This document shows positions 16,846 to 25,060 of a stretch of DNA of 64,000 nucleotides, piece after piece. The stretch lies in NCBI RefSeq assembly GCF_003201865.1, contig NZ_QJJJ01000002.1, positions 186,001 to 250,000 on the forward strand, read 5' to 3'. The stretch is from Methylobacterium sp. B4 (GTDB lineage Bacteria > Pseudomonadota > Alphaproteobacteria > Rhizobiales > Beijerinckiaceae). Within the stretch, counting starts at the first letter, position 1. Every line of letters begins with the position of its first letter. Under the pieces are notes generated by a model. The model had not been told where the DNA came from. It worked only from the letters and a program-made list of their open reading frames with translations, and searched no databases. A program made the position numbers and the translations under genes.

Positions 16846-17324
16846 TCCTCGAAATCGATGAACTGAACTTCGGCCGATACACGCCCGCGCAGCTTGCGGC
16901 CGTCCGCCCGGACCTCGAACGGCTTGCCGACATCACCCGCCGCAACCTGCGTCTGCTCGATGGGGTCCTCGGCGTCGAGGCGGGTGACTCGGCCTTACAT
17001 CGAAAGCACGAACTCGCACGCATCGAGCTTGCCGAGGCTCGCACTCAGATCGAGACGATGCGGCACGATCTGGCGACTGCGCGCGCATGGATCGACCAGC
17101 TTCAGGGTCGGCTCGCAGCGATTGAGGACGACGAGGAGGACAAGCTCTACCGCAGCGTGGGGCTCGCAGCGACTGCTCATACCGTCGTTGTAGCCGCGGC
17201 ACGTCGGGCACTGCTCCAACATCATCACCCGGACCGCTGGCTGCCAGAGAAGAAAGCGGCGGCTACGGCGAGCTTCCAGGCCGTTTGCGCCGCCTTTCAG
17301 CGGATCAAGGAGATTCGCGGATGA
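16842..17324 (+). CDS. J-domain-like (DnaJ HPD) coiled-coil protein of the four-gene cassette
   Basis: 160 aa. Residues about 50-95 are a strongly charged coiled coil. The C-terminal 55 residues look like a J domain: AARRALLQHHHPDRWL (HPD at 129-131) followed by an Ala-rich helix ATASFQAVCAAFQRIKEI. The J domain is at the C-terminus and short, so it would be a divergent Hsp70 co-chaperone or adaptor. ATG at 16842 overlaps the preceding stop; its stop overlaps the next start (ATGA). Confidence 0.65.
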   Translation: MILEIDELNFGRYTPAQLAAVRPDLERLADITRRNLRLLDGVLGVEAGDSALHRKHELARIELAEARTQIETMRHDLATARAWIDQLQGRLAAIEDDEEDKLYRSVGLAATAHTVVVAAARRALLQHHHPDRWLPEKKAAATASFQAVCAAFQRIKEIRG

Positions 17325-17449
17325 TTGAGGTTCTGATGCTGATCGCCGTGTTGTGGGTGTTCCGCCGCGCGGTCGTCTGGATCACGCTCCACCTGATCGC
17401 ATTCGTGGTAGGGGGCCTGTCTGGCTGGCGGTTCATGGATCGCTCCTGA
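17321..17449 (+). CDS. 42-aa single- or double-span membrane protein, last gene of the cassette
   Basis: 42 aa: MIEVLMLIAVLWVFRR, a charged turn, then a second hydrophobic stretch VVWITLHLIAFVVGG. The ATG at 17321 overlaps the J-domain gene stop (ATGA), the third such overlap in the cassette. Too short for similarity, but the overlap and membrane pattern support it as a real microprotein. Confidence 0.6.
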   Translation: MIEVLMLIAVLWVFRRAVVWITLHLIAFVVGGLSGWRFMDRS

Positions 17450-17482
17450 CAGCGTTCCGGGGTCCGGCAGCATACATTCTGA

Positions 17483-18391
17483 CTAAGATTTCGACCTCTG
17501 ACGGCTGGAAGCCCTGTATGGCACAGCCTCATCCGTCGTATTTCTCGAAATCCATCGCCGATCGTCTAAAACTTCAAGCAGCTTATGCTTATCAGCGACG
17601 CGGCATCTAAGGCAGGGCTCCCCTTTATTAACAAACCCAACACCCTGCGCCTCCGCTTGAGCAACAATTTCTGCTTGGTCATACTTGTCCAGGTTAGGTC
17701 TCTTGCTTATCGCAACAAGTAACCGAGCGGTCCTCGGGTGGTCTTCAATCTTATCGACGAATCCTGAGAAATCAAGAAACTTTATTTGATCTGCAATAAT
17801 GGGTATTTTCTGCTCGGCAGCCTTGGCAACCTTATTGGTAATTTTTGCAATATACTCCATATTGAGAAAATTATTGAAGTATATATTCCCATCGCATATG
17901 ATCCCGTCAAATTCTTTGTCAAACCTGAATACAGGATTCTCAATTATAAACATCGTGTTATCGATTATCTGAACGAGTCTATTTCTTGCTCCGAGCGTGC
18001 TCTTTAGCTGTGTTGCCTTGCGGGCACCCACGATCTTTCTGTCTTTTCCATCGTGAAAAACAACGAAATAGAAATCAATGCTTGTCGCGTTTTCTGTAAA
18101 ATTCGCCATATCAGGATATACTTGTACCTGATGAAGGTCTGATAGTTCCTTAAATATGGCCTCAGACCGCAGGGCGTATACACGCTCTGTATTTCCATAG
18201 TCCTGAGACAGCGAGAATTCTTCCCAATCGCCAGATCGCGCGTTTATGGCCCCTGTCGTTCGCGCGAGCATATCGGCAAAAGCGGAGTTAACGCTATTAT
18301 CAACAGGAACCAAATATTTCTCGCCTGAGTATAAGCTGACCCCCAGTTGATATGATTTGATTGAAGAAAAATCAAACTCTTTCTCGATCAT
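17483..18391 (-). CDS. kwaB: KwaB-like protein (DUF4868), Kiwa anti-phage system
   Basis: 302 aa, close to the usual KwaB length. The central part shows the DUF4868 pattern: VVFHDGKDRKIVGARKATQ, NRLVQIIDNTMFIIENPVFRFD, KEFDGIICDGNIYFNNFLNMEYIA. In Kiwa, KwaB is the cytosolic DNA-binding effector that works with the membrane sensor KwaA. Its ATG overlaps the kwaA stop by 4 nt (ATGA). The two genes are visibly poorer in GC than everything around them, with A/T-ending codons and oligo-A/T runs, a sign of recent transfer. The family call is from memory of the pattern, not a search. Confidence 0.75.
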   Translation of the reverse strand: MIEKEFDFSSIKSYQLGVSLYSGEKYLVPVDNSVNSAFADMLARTTGAINARSGDWEEFSLSQDYGNTERVYALRSEAIFKELSDLHQVQVYPDMANFTENATSIDFYFVVFHDGKDRKIVGARKATQLKSTLGARNRLVQIIDNTMFIIENPVFRFDKEFDGIICDGNIYFNNFLNMEYIAKITNKVAKAAEQKIPIIADQIKFLDFSGFVDKIEDHPRTARLLVAISKRPNLDKYDQAEIVAQAEAQGVGFVNKGEPCLRCRVADKHKLLEVLDDRRWISRNTTDEAVPYRASSRQRSKS

Positions 18392-19032
18392 GTCTTTGCA
18401 GTATCCAGGACAACATTTCCGCCCAGCCGAAGGCCCACCAGGGTCATGCCTTCCTCCAGCCGTTGCCTTTTAGAGATAACAGCATAGGTACTGAAGTTTG
18501 GCGAGTCGCCTTGTGAAGCTATCTGCACATCAACTGTGAAAATGTGATAGCCCTTTATGGCAAATATCAAATTCATATAGTGCAATTTTAAGTGCCAGAA
18601 CAAAAATGCGACAAAGATGAAGGTCACAGAGACGGCAGCGAGATCGCGAGCGCCACCCATATTCGCGTCATATAAAGGGATCAGCATAGCAAAAAGATAG
18701 ACCAACAAATGCTCTCGCTGGTCCCGGGGGTTTCTAATTTTGAACGTAATGTTGTTGTTTGATTTTTTGGTCCGTCCGACCATGAGCCATAGAAAAAGAT
18801 TCGGCAGTATAAAGAGGGAGGCACAAATTGGAGCCCAATATTTGTCCTCCACACTGTTCGTTCCGCGGATGCCCCACAGCACGAACAATGGACTGAGACT
18901 TGAGACTACGAGCACGAAGCGTGCGAAGCTGAAACCCTGCTTTACCATCTTCCAATTGCCACGGTGGGGCGGGGGCTGGTTCAGGATCGAATCTGAACCC
19001 GAATCAACGGTTGCCGATGCATCGATCCTCAT
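18388..19032 (-). CDS. kwaA: KwaA-like four-span membrane protein, Kiwa anti-phage system
   Basis: 214 aa with four hydrophobic segments at about residues 35-55, 64-86, 107-123 and 130-148, then a short cytosolic tail with NLIFAIKGYHIFTVD and EEGMTLVGLRLGGNVV. That topology and tail are those of KwaA. The ATG at 19032 has AAGGAG at proper distance; the frame upstream of it has no membrane character. It precedes and overlaps kwaB. The cytosolic tail is slightly longer at the N-terminus (about 30 residues) than I expect for the family. Confidence 0.72.
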   Translation of the reverse strand: MRIDASATVDSGSDSILNQPPPHRGNWKMVKQGFSFARFVLVVSSLSPLFVLWGIRGTNSVEDKYWAPICASLFILPNLFLWLMVGRTKKSNNNITFKIRNPRDQREHLLVYLFAMLIPLYDANMGGARDLAAVSVTFIFVAFLFWHLKLHYMNLIFAIKGYHIFTVDVQIASQGDSPNFSTYAVISKRQRLEEGMTLVGLRLGGNVVLDTAKT

Positions 19033-19409
19033 AGCTGACGCTCCTTGTGTGATACGACGACAAGCGTCCGAGGGCGCAGCACTTTTTTCGGATTTTAGAA
19101 CATATAGTGAACATTGTGGCCGGTGGAAGGGCACCGTTCCGTTTCTGTAGGAGCGATCCCAGCCACCGCCCACGAGGGCATCAGCTATCGCCGTTGTGCG
19201 CCGCCGCTAAGGCCAGACCCGTTCATGTTGAGTTGTCGTCCCTACGTCCAAAGGGCGGTCCGCCCCTCACCAGCCTCGTTGGATTCGCTCGTTGACGTTC
19301 GAGCTTGCTGACTGTCTCCTCGTCGGGGCTTGCGGAAAATTGGCGCCGCGTCTGGTATGATCTTTCCACCACTGCCATACGGTGGACAGTGCAGAGCGTA
19401 GGCACGCAG
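19033..19409. other. Divergent intergenic region between kwaA and the helicase gene
   Basis: About 375 bp; it probably holds both promoters. No supported gene is seen, though the helicase frame is open leftward to a TTG at 19305. Confidence 0.4.
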
Positions 19410-21644
19410 GTGAACGAGCGGGCGAGACCTAAGCAGTTCGGAGCCAGCGCCCCCGTCGAGACGCTTGCCGGGACAGTCGAGCGTGTTACCTTCCACAATG
19501 CCGAGACTGGTTTCTGCGTGCTCAAGGTACAGGCCCGCGGCAAACGCGATCTCGTTCCCGTGGTCGGGCATGCGCCTGCGATCGGAGCAGGCGAGTGGAT
19601 CACCGCCATCGGCATCTGGTTCACCGATCGGCAGCATGGCCTCCAGTTTAAGGCCGACACACTGAAAGCGACGCCGCCTACCGGCGTAGAGGGCATCGAG
19701 AAGTACCTCGCCTCCGGCTACATGCGCGGCATCGGCCCGGCGATGGCAAAACGGATCGTGGCCCTGTTCGGAGAGGGCACCTTCGAGATCATTGAGGCCG
19801 AGCCCGACCGCCTGATGGAGGTCGGTGGCATCGGCCCAAAGCGCGCCGAGCGGATCGTGCGCGGCTGGGCTGAGCAAAAGGCGGTGCGGGAGATCATGCT
19901 GTTCCTGCACGCTCATGGCGTCGGCACGGCACGGGCAGTTCGCATCTATAAGACCTACGCCCACGACTCGATCAAGGTCATGACCGAGGACCCGTACCGT
20001 CTCGCCAGGGATATCCGCGGCATCGGTTTCAAGACGGCCGACGCGATTGCGATGAAGCTAGGGCTGACGAAGGAGGCGCCTCAACGGCTCCGGGCTGGTG
20101 TATCCTTCGCCCTCCAGACAGCCATGGATGAGGGGCACTGCGCGCTGCCGGTCGCTCGCCTGACGGAACTCGCCCAGAAGCTGCTGGAGGTCGAGGCCGC
20201 CCTGATCCGCTCCGCGGTGGCCGAGGAAATCGAGCGCGGCGGCGAGGTCATACAGGACATCATCGGCGATCAGGCATGCGTGTTCTTACGCGGCCTCCAC
20301 GCAGCCGAACGCGGCATTGCCGACCGGCTGATCGAGCGAGCGTCTGACACGCCGCCCTGGTCGGAAATCGACCCCGACAAGGCTCTGCCCTGGGTCGAGC
20401 AGAAGACCGGCAAGGCGCTCTCCCCATCGCAGGCAGAAGCGGTCCGGCTGCTGCTCGCCTCCAAGCTCTGCGTCATCACAGGTGGCCCCGGCGTGGGGAA
20501 GACCAGCACGCTCGACTCAGTGCTGCGCATCCTCCGAGCCAAGGGCGTGCACGTGCTTCTAGCTGCTCCGACCGGCCGTGCCGCCAAGCGGATGACCGAG
20601 CAGACCGGGCTGGAGGCAAAGACCATTCACCGCCTGCTGGAGATCGACCCCAAGTACAGGGGCTTCACACGCGACGAGGAGAACCCGCTTGTTTGCGATC
20701 TGCTCGTCATCGACGAGACCTCAATGGTGGACGTGCCGTTGATGAACGCGCTGCTGAAAGCGGTGCCGCCACGGGCAGGTCTGCTTCTCGTAGGCGATGT
20801 GGATCAGTTACCCTCAGTCGGACCAGGGCAGGTGCTGGCGGATGTGATCGCGTCCGAACGCGTGCCTGTGGCCCGACTGACTGAGGTGTTCCGGCAGGCG
20901 GCCGAGAGCCGGATCATTGTTAACGCCCACCGGATCAACCACGGCCAGATGCCTGAGAGACCCAGTCCCGGCGAGAAGGCCGACTTTTACCTGATCGAGA
21001 TTGATGGCCCTGAGGTCGGAGCCGCCAAGCTGATTGAGATCGTCACGAGGCGCATCCCACGGACTTTCGGGCTCGATCCCGTGCGCGATGTGCAGGTGCT
21101 GACGCCAATGCAGAGAGGTTCGCTTGGCTCACGCAACCTTAACCATGAACTCCAGCGCGTGCTGAACCCGAATCCACCGGCCCAGGTCGAGCGCTTCGGC
21201 TGGCGCTTCGCGCCCGGCGACCGGGTTATGGAGACGCAGAACGACTACGACCGCGAGGTGTTCAACGGCGACCTCGGCATGGTGGCCCGCATCGACGACG
21301 AGGAAGGCGCGGTGATCGTCACCTTCGACGAGCGAGAGGTGATCTACCCCTTCGGTGAACTCGACACGCTGGTTCCGGCCTTCGCTACCACGATCCATAA
21401 GAGCCAGGGTTCGGAGTACCCGGCCGTCGTGATCCCGATCGTCACACAGCACTACAACATGCTCGCCCGCAACCTGCTCTACACGGGCGTAACCCGCGGT
21501 AAGCAGCTTGTGGTGCTGATCGGCCAGCGAAAGGCGATCGGCATGGCGGTGCGGAGCGGCCAGACAAAGCGTCGTTTCACGAAGCTGCGCGAGTGGCTTG
21601 TTGCCGGTGCACGACGTCCCTCACCAGCAGCGCTAGGATTGTAG
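19410..21644 (+). CDS. RecD2-like ATP-dependent 5'-3' DNA helicase (SF1B)
   Basis: 744 aa from the GTG at 19410 (VNERARPKQFGAS). Order: N-terminal OB-like region (VERVTFHNAETGFCVLKV), helix-hairpin-helix repeats (SGYMRGIGPAMAKRIV, VGGIGPKRAERIV, DIRGIGFKTADAIA), Walker A GGPGVGKTS near residue 358, Walker B/DEAD-like VIDETSMVD near 432-440, GDVDQLPSVGPG (motif III), and C-terminal TTIHKSQGSEYPAV and YTGVTRGKQ (motifs V/VI). The HhH-containing N-terminus marks RecD2, not RecBCD RecD. Such genes are frequent on rhizobial mobile islands. The start is uncertain; TTG 19305 is the leftmost possibility. Confidence 0.9.
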   Translation: MNERARPKQFGASAPVETLAGTVERVTFHNAETGFCVLKVQARGKRDLVPVVGHAPAIGAGEWITAIGIWFTDRQHGLQFKADTLKATPPTGVEGIEKYLASGYMRGIGPAMAKRIVALFGEGTFEIIEAEPDRLMEVGGIGPKRAERIVRGWAEQKAVREIMLFLHAHGVGTARAVRIYKTYAHDSIKVMTEDPYRLARDIRGIGFKTADAIAMKLGLTKEAPQRLRAGVSFALQTAMDEGHCALPVARLTELAQKLLEVEAALIRSAVAEEIERGGEVIQDIIGDQACVFLRGLHAAERGIADRLIERASDTPPWSEIDPDKALPWVEQKTGKALSPSQAEAVRLLLASKLCVITGGPGVGKTSTLDSVLRILRAKGVHVLLAAPTGRAAKRMTEQTGLEAKTIHRLLEIDPKYRGFTRDEENPLVCDLLVIDETSMVDVPLMNALLKAVPPRAGLLLVGDVDQLPSVGPGQVLADVIASERVPVARLTEVFRQAAESRIIVNAHRINHGQMPERPSPGEKADFYLIEIDGPEVGAAKLIEIVTRRIPRTFGLDPVRDVQVLTPMQRGSLGSRNLNHELQRVLNPNPPAQVERFGWRFAPGDRVMETQNDYDREVFNGDLGMVARIDDEEGAVIVTFDEREVIYPFGELDTLVPAFATTIHKSQGSEYPAVVIPIVTQHYNMLARNLLYTGVTRGKQLVVLIGQRKAIGMAVRSGQTKRRFTKLREWLVAGARRPSPAALGL

Positions 21645-21739
21645 GCTGAAGCCTCGCTCGTTGTGGCACCACGGGCAGGTCCAGCACGCTCGTACAGCAA
21701 CGTAGAGGTCAGGGAAGCATGCCTCCCTGCACAGCCCCA

Positions 21740-22096
21740 TCAGATACCACCTAATGATCGAAGCCATTTGTTGACGGCGTACTTCGCCTCCTCGTCGCAC
21801 CGGCTATCCAGGTGATCGTATTGCTCGATCACCGTGTGGGTCGCAGAGGGAGCTAGTAGCTGCCGGTTCCGCCAGACGGACCTGACGACGATGCTCCACT
21901 GCTCCTTGCAGTGGGTGATGATGTAGCGGCGAGCTTCGGCATCATCTGGCAAGCCGGTGCGATGTCGCGACGGCTCGACGATGACCGTGGCGCCCGCGAT
22001 ATGCCCAACGATGTAGGGCGGAGCTTCAGCTAGGTAGCGGATTAGAAGACGCTGGATGGCGAGGCTGTTTGCATCATCGACAACAAGTGGTTCCAT
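21740..22096 (-). CDS. Hypothetical 118-aa protein
   Basis: No signal or membrane segment. Central region with ARRYIITHCKEQWSIVVRSVWRNRQ and acidic ends. ATG at 22096 has GGAG eight bases upstream, and that GGAG is one arm of an inverted repeat shared with the divergent gene. No family recognised. Confidence 0.5.
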   Translation of the reverse strand: MEPLVVDDANSLAIQRLLIRYLAEAPPYIVGHIAGATVIVEPSRHRTGLPDDAEARRYIITHCKEQWSIVVRSVWRNRQLLAPSATHTVIEQYDHLDSRCDEEAKYAVNKWLRSLGGI

Positions 22097-22102
22097 TTCG
22101 AT

Positions 22103-22138
22103 CTCCGAATAAATATCGTGCTATTATTTATTACGGAG
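22103..22138. promoter_or_regulatory. Inverted repeat joining two divergent ribosome-binding sites
   Basis: CTCCGAATAAATA (22103-22115) and TATTTATTACGGAG (22125-22138) are reverse complements apart from one inserted A, with spacer TCGTGCTAT. The outer CTCC/GGAG arms are the Shine-Dalgarno sequences of the leftward and rightward genes. AT-rich centre fits promoter -10 elements; an operator is likely. Confidence 0.5.
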
Positions 22139-22142
22139 AACC

Positions 22143-22451
22143 TTGTTGGACGTCGTCTACGGACATCAGATCGAGAGATACTATCTTCGTCTACGTGAGA
22201 TAGGACTGGCACGAAGTCGTCGTGATTACGGGCGCCGCTGGTTGCGGCGGGCGAGCACGTACATGCACGATCTGCGCGGCAAGAAACGAGAATGCGCGCT
22301 GGTCCGGCCGGGTACGACGGCTCACCTGCGCGAGCGATTGGCGGCCGTCGCCGATCTGCTGCCGCCTGGGCTTGCTGCCGACGTGCACGCCATAGTGTCG
22401 GACATCGATCGGGACGCGGCCATTGTCAGTCTGCTGCGGGCTGGGCGCTGA
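22143..22451 (+). CDS. Small basic protein, rhizobial hypothetical family
   Basis: 102 aa beginning at TTG 22143, placed five bases after GGAGAACC. Basic, with YGRRWLRRASTYMHDLRGKK, a motif I associate with small DUF6626-like proteins of Rhizobiales; no signal or membrane segment. Divergent from the 21740 gene across the inverted repeat. Function unknown; possibly a regulator of the pair. Confidence 0.55.
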   Translation: MLDVVYGHQIERYYLRLREIGLARSRRDYGRRWLRRASTYMHDLRGKKRECALVRPGTTAHLRERLAAVADLLPPGLAADVHAIVSDIDRDAAIVSLLRAGR

Positions 22452-22617
22452 ATGTCGGCGTCGGAGTGACTGACCGTACCGTCGCTTTCGGAAAGGAGAG
22501 GCGGCTTGTTAGGCGGCAGCCCGCTCGGGTTCCCCTATCCCAAATTTCGAGACGATCGCTAAGAAGCTAAAACGAACACCATGTTAACCACGTTCTGGGC
22601 TGTGTTGTCGGCATATT

Positions 22618-22693
22618 TGTAAGCCTGTTGTGAGAGCTTGACGGTTCGGCGACCCCACCTGTAAGTCTGTGCGTTACAGAAAGGGGCTTACAG
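22618..22693. promoter_or_regulatory. TGTAAG/CTTACA repeat array upstream of the serine recombinase
   Basis: TGTAAGCCTGT (22618-22628) and TGTAAGTCTGT (22660-22670) are direct copies; inverted copies TTACAG (22674-22679) and CTTACAG (22687-22693) follow. CTGTAAG (22659-22665) with CTTACAG forms a perfect 7-bp inverted repeat abutting the ATG at 22694. Fits a resolvase binding site or an operator for autoregulation. Confidence 0.55.
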
Positions 22694-23359
22694 ATGGCGG
22701 TCTATGGGTATCGACGCGTAAGTTCAGACGGTCAGGAGGATGGCACGTCGCTCCAGGAGCAGGAGCGCCGCATCAACGCTCTCGCGGACCTGAAGGGCCT
22801 CGATCGACCTACGTTGTTCGAGGACGTCTGCTCCGGCTCGATCCCTCTCGCCAACCGAGAGGGCGGCGCGTCCATGATCGCGAGCCTGGGGAAGGGCGAC
22901 AGCGTGATCGTCACCAAGCTCGACCGCGTGTTCCGTAACGCAACCGATGCACTGGCGCAGGCCGACTGGTTCAAGGCCCGCGGGATTAACCTCTACCTGA
23001 TCGACATGGGCGTCGATCCCGTGACCAACGACGGCGCCAGCCGCATGTTCTTCGGTATGTTGGCCTTGGTCGCCGAGTTCGAGCGCACCCGCATTCACGC
23101 CCGGACGCAGGACGGAAAGAAGGCCAAGAGCGCCAAAGGCGGGCACGTGGGCGGCTCCCGGCCGTTCGGCTACGACGTGATCGGGAAAGGCAAGGCCGCC
23201 GTACTCATGCCTCGCAAAGGCGAGTTCGAGTTCATCGCGTCGATCCTGGACCGCAGGGCCGCGGGTGATAGCCTTCGATCAATCTCGACGTGGTTGGCGA
23301 GCGAAGGGATCAAGCTATCCCACGTGGGTGTAGGAAACGTCCGCGACCGCGCCGCCTGA
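22694..23359 (+). CDS. Serine recombinase / resolvase family protein
   Basis: 221 aa. N-terminal resolvase fold: MAVYGYRRVSSDGQEDGTSLQEQ, where Ser10 is the expected nucleophile in the Y-x-RVSS motif; VTKLDRVFRNATDALAQADWF; FGMLALVAEFERTRIHART (conserved Arg pair). The C-terminal 70 residues (SRPFGYDV, then a short helical region) look like a reduced recombinase tail without the long zinc-ribbon of large serine integrases, so a resolvase/invertase type is more likely than an island integrase. Preceded by a repeat array. Confidence 0.9.
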   Translation: MAVYGYRRVSSDGQEDGTSLQEQERRINALADLKGLDRPTLFEDVCSGSIPLANREGGASMIASLGKGDSVIVTKLDRVFRNATDALAQADWFKARGINLYLIDMGVDPVTNDGASRMFFGMLALVAEFERTRIHARTQDGKKAKSAKGGHVGGSRPFGYDVIGKGKAAVLMPRKGEFEFIASILDRRAAGDSLRSISTWLASEGIKLSHVGVGNVRDRAA

Positions 23360-23378
23360 ACTTCTCAAGTCGGCTATT

Positions 23379-23750
23379 CTAGCGGGTTGTTGTGTGACCT
23401 GCGGTGGCTTTCTGAGGAGGAGAATGCTTCTCGACCATCAGAGTATGGACCTCGTCGTAGGACATCGCTGCGGTGCTCCAGTTGGTGTTGAGCGCATGCT
23501 CGTTATCCAGGGGAGCATGCATATCCCAATAAGAGCCAAAAATTTCTTCTGCGCCTTCAGTCGTTCTGTAGAAGACCCTGTAGCACGGTTTCTGACCAGA
23601 GCCAGTCACTCCAATCTTTACGAACGCATTGCCATGCTTATCGTAGCATTGCTTTGCCTTGTGCCGCGCTCCAGCAACGTAATCTCGTTGATGTGTGAGG
23701 TGCGGCCAAACCGTTGCGATCGTTGAGTCAGGCGCGATCTTTTTCTGCAC
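23379..23750 (-). CDS. Hypothetical 123-aa protein
   Basis: Soluble, mixed charge, with FVKIGVTGSGQKPCYRVFYR and a conserved-looking SYWDMHAPLDNEHALN segment. GC is a little lower than in the recombinase gene it faces. Stop lies 19 nt from the recombinase stop (convergent). No family recognised. Confidence 0.5.
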   Translation of the reverse strand: MQKKIAPDSTIATVWPHLTHQRDYVAGARHKAKQCYDKHGNAFVKIGVTGSGQKPCYRVFYRTTEGAEEIFGSYWDMHAPLDNEHALNTNWSTAAMSYDEVHTLMVEKHSPPQKATAGHTTTR

Positions 23751-23814
23751 TTCCGCCTCCTGTTTGGTGCCAACCGTTATATCTTAGCTGGGGCTGATGG
23801 GTTGGGCACCTCGG

Positions 23815-24078
23815 ATGACTCATCTCCCCACCGTCAGCGCGCTCTTCGGCACCATGACCGTCACGCCGCGTCACGTGAACTCCGCCATCGAAGCCTACTT
23901 CGCCGATCCAACAACGTCGGCGTACCCGATCGCGAACGGCTGCATCCTCGACCTTGCCGCGGCCGTTGAGGAATGTTCGTGGGTGAGCGAGGTGGTGAGT
24001 GATGCCGAGGCTGATCCTGACCTTAAATGCGGCGCCGTGCGAACCGCCATCCTGCTGGCTCGGACACAGAAGGCGTGA
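23815..24078 (+). CDS. Hypothetical 87-aa protein
   Basis: MTHLPTVSALFGTMTVTP, then a soluble acidic protein (VEECSWVSEVVSDAEADPD). ATG 23815 is preferred to 23797 on position after GGATG-type spacing, weakly. Unknown function; orphan of the island. Confidence 0.4.
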   Translation: MTHLPTVSALFGTMTVTPRHVNSAIEAYFADPTTSAYPIANGCILDLAAAVEECSWVSEVVSDAEADPDLKCGAVRTAILLARTQKA

Positions 24079-24168
24079 GCTATCTGCGGCGCCCGTCCGT
24101 GGCATTCTCCGTGCTCGACGACGCCCCCTCGCGCCATGTGAAGCGCATCCGGTCGCGCAGGAGCAGTG

Positions 24169-24381
24169 ATGAAGTTCATCGTCAGCACGAGCACGCCGGA
24201 CGGACCTTTGTCCTACCAGACCGCTTCGCCTGAAATTGCCCTGGAGCGTGCGAGGTCTCTTGCGGAGACGTGGCGGCAGGACGTGACCATCCAGGGCATG
24301 AACGGGCGCGTCTACGATCTCGACGCGTTCGACACCTGCTTCGTCAGGTCCGGCTCGGCCGAAGCGCTTCCCAGCGCGTAG
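24169..24381 (+). CDS. Hypothetical 70-aa protein
   Basis: MKFIVSTSTPDGPLSY, then a helix (SPEIALERARSLAETW) and a strand-rich end (DVTIQGMNGRVYDLDAF). Small alpha/beta protein; two adjacent ATGs (24166, 24169), the second chosen. AGGAGCAGTG upstream is a fair ribosome site. Similar short proteins are common in Methylobacterium; function unknown. Confidence 0.5.
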   Translation: MKFIVSTSTPDGPLSYQTASPEIALERARSLAETWRQDVTIQGMNGRVYDLDAFDTCFVRSGSAEALPSA

Positions 24382-24390
24382 GGGCTGCGG

Positions 24391-24636
24391 CTACGCACTC
24401 AGACGCTCGATGTTCGCGGCCACGTGCTCACGGTAGCGGGCCACCACGGCCTCGTGCGTGACGCCGGTCAGTAACGCGGCGGTTGCTTCAGTGGCTGCCG
24501 CGATCTTCTCGAACACCATCGAGTTCATCTCGGACCACCCTTCCTGACCGCCCCAGGCGAGCCGTACCAGACGCAGTTCGATGACCCGCTGAGCCTCGAT
24601 CGCAAGCAGCAGGGAAGCGAAGAAAGGGTTGAACAA
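24391..24636 (-). CDS. Small helical protein, phasin-like in character
   Basis: About 81 aa from TTG 24636 (LFNPFFASLLLAIEAQRVIELRLV), with AGGAG eight bases upstream. Two amphipathic helices follow, ending VARYREHVAANIERLSA. The pattern (hydrophobic start, Ala-rich helices) recalls small phasin-like proteins; that is a guess. An ATG at 24657 lies inside a terminator hairpin and is less likely. Confidence 0.45.
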   Translation of the reverse strand: MFNPFFASLLLAIEAQRVIELRLVRLAWGGQEGWSEMNSMVFEKIAAATEATAALLTGVTHEAVVARYREHVAANIERLSA

Positions 24637-24638
24637 GC

Positions 24639-24670
24639 AAAAAACTCCTGACCGCATGAGGCGGCAGGAG
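24639..24670 (-). terminator. Intrinsic terminator on the minus strand
   Basis: CTCCTGCCGC and GCGGTCAGGAG pair around a short loop (24645-24670 on the plus strand) and are followed, reading leftward, by TTTTTT. It lies downstream of the leftward secreted-protein gene at 24833-25060. Confidence 0.75.
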
Positions 24671-24832
24671 GGCAACCGGTCCTCGACAGCGGGTGATCCT
24701 AAGCTGGGCAGTTGGTCGCAGGGGGAGCCCAGCCAGCGCCCTTGCTGGTAGGGCTGAGGAAGCTCGATTGCTGCGTCTCGGAGCAGAACCCGTCTACGTC
24801 CGGATCGACGGACGGGTCCTACCTGCTGAAAC

Positions 24833-25060
24833 TCAGCGCGCGGAAACGGCGGCTTCGGCCACAACCTTACGGCTCGCAGGAGCCGCGACCGTCAGATGGG
24901 GAGTGGTGGTCAACTCGGATGCCGGACGCACGGACGCGGTCGCGCGGGCCTGCTCACGGAAGAGCGGCGGGGTCAGGTGGACGCGCTCGTCGGCGACGGC
25001 GGAACCCGCCGCGGTGAGAGACGCAAGGGTGGCGAGGGCGAGAAGCTGGATCGTGCGCAT
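24833..25060 (-). CDS. Small exported protein
   Basis: 75 aa. MRTIQLLALATLASLTAAGSAVADE is a Sec signal peptide with cleavage after VAD or SAV; the mature part is about 50 aa, Ala/Val/Thr-rich without Cys. ATG at 25060 has GGAGA upstream; longer readings lack a signal. Terminator 160 bp downstream. Function unknown. Confidence 0.6.
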   Translation of the reverse strand: MRTIQLLALATLASLTAAGSAVADERVHLTPPLFREQARATASVRPASELTTTPHLTVAAPASRKVVAEAAVSAR

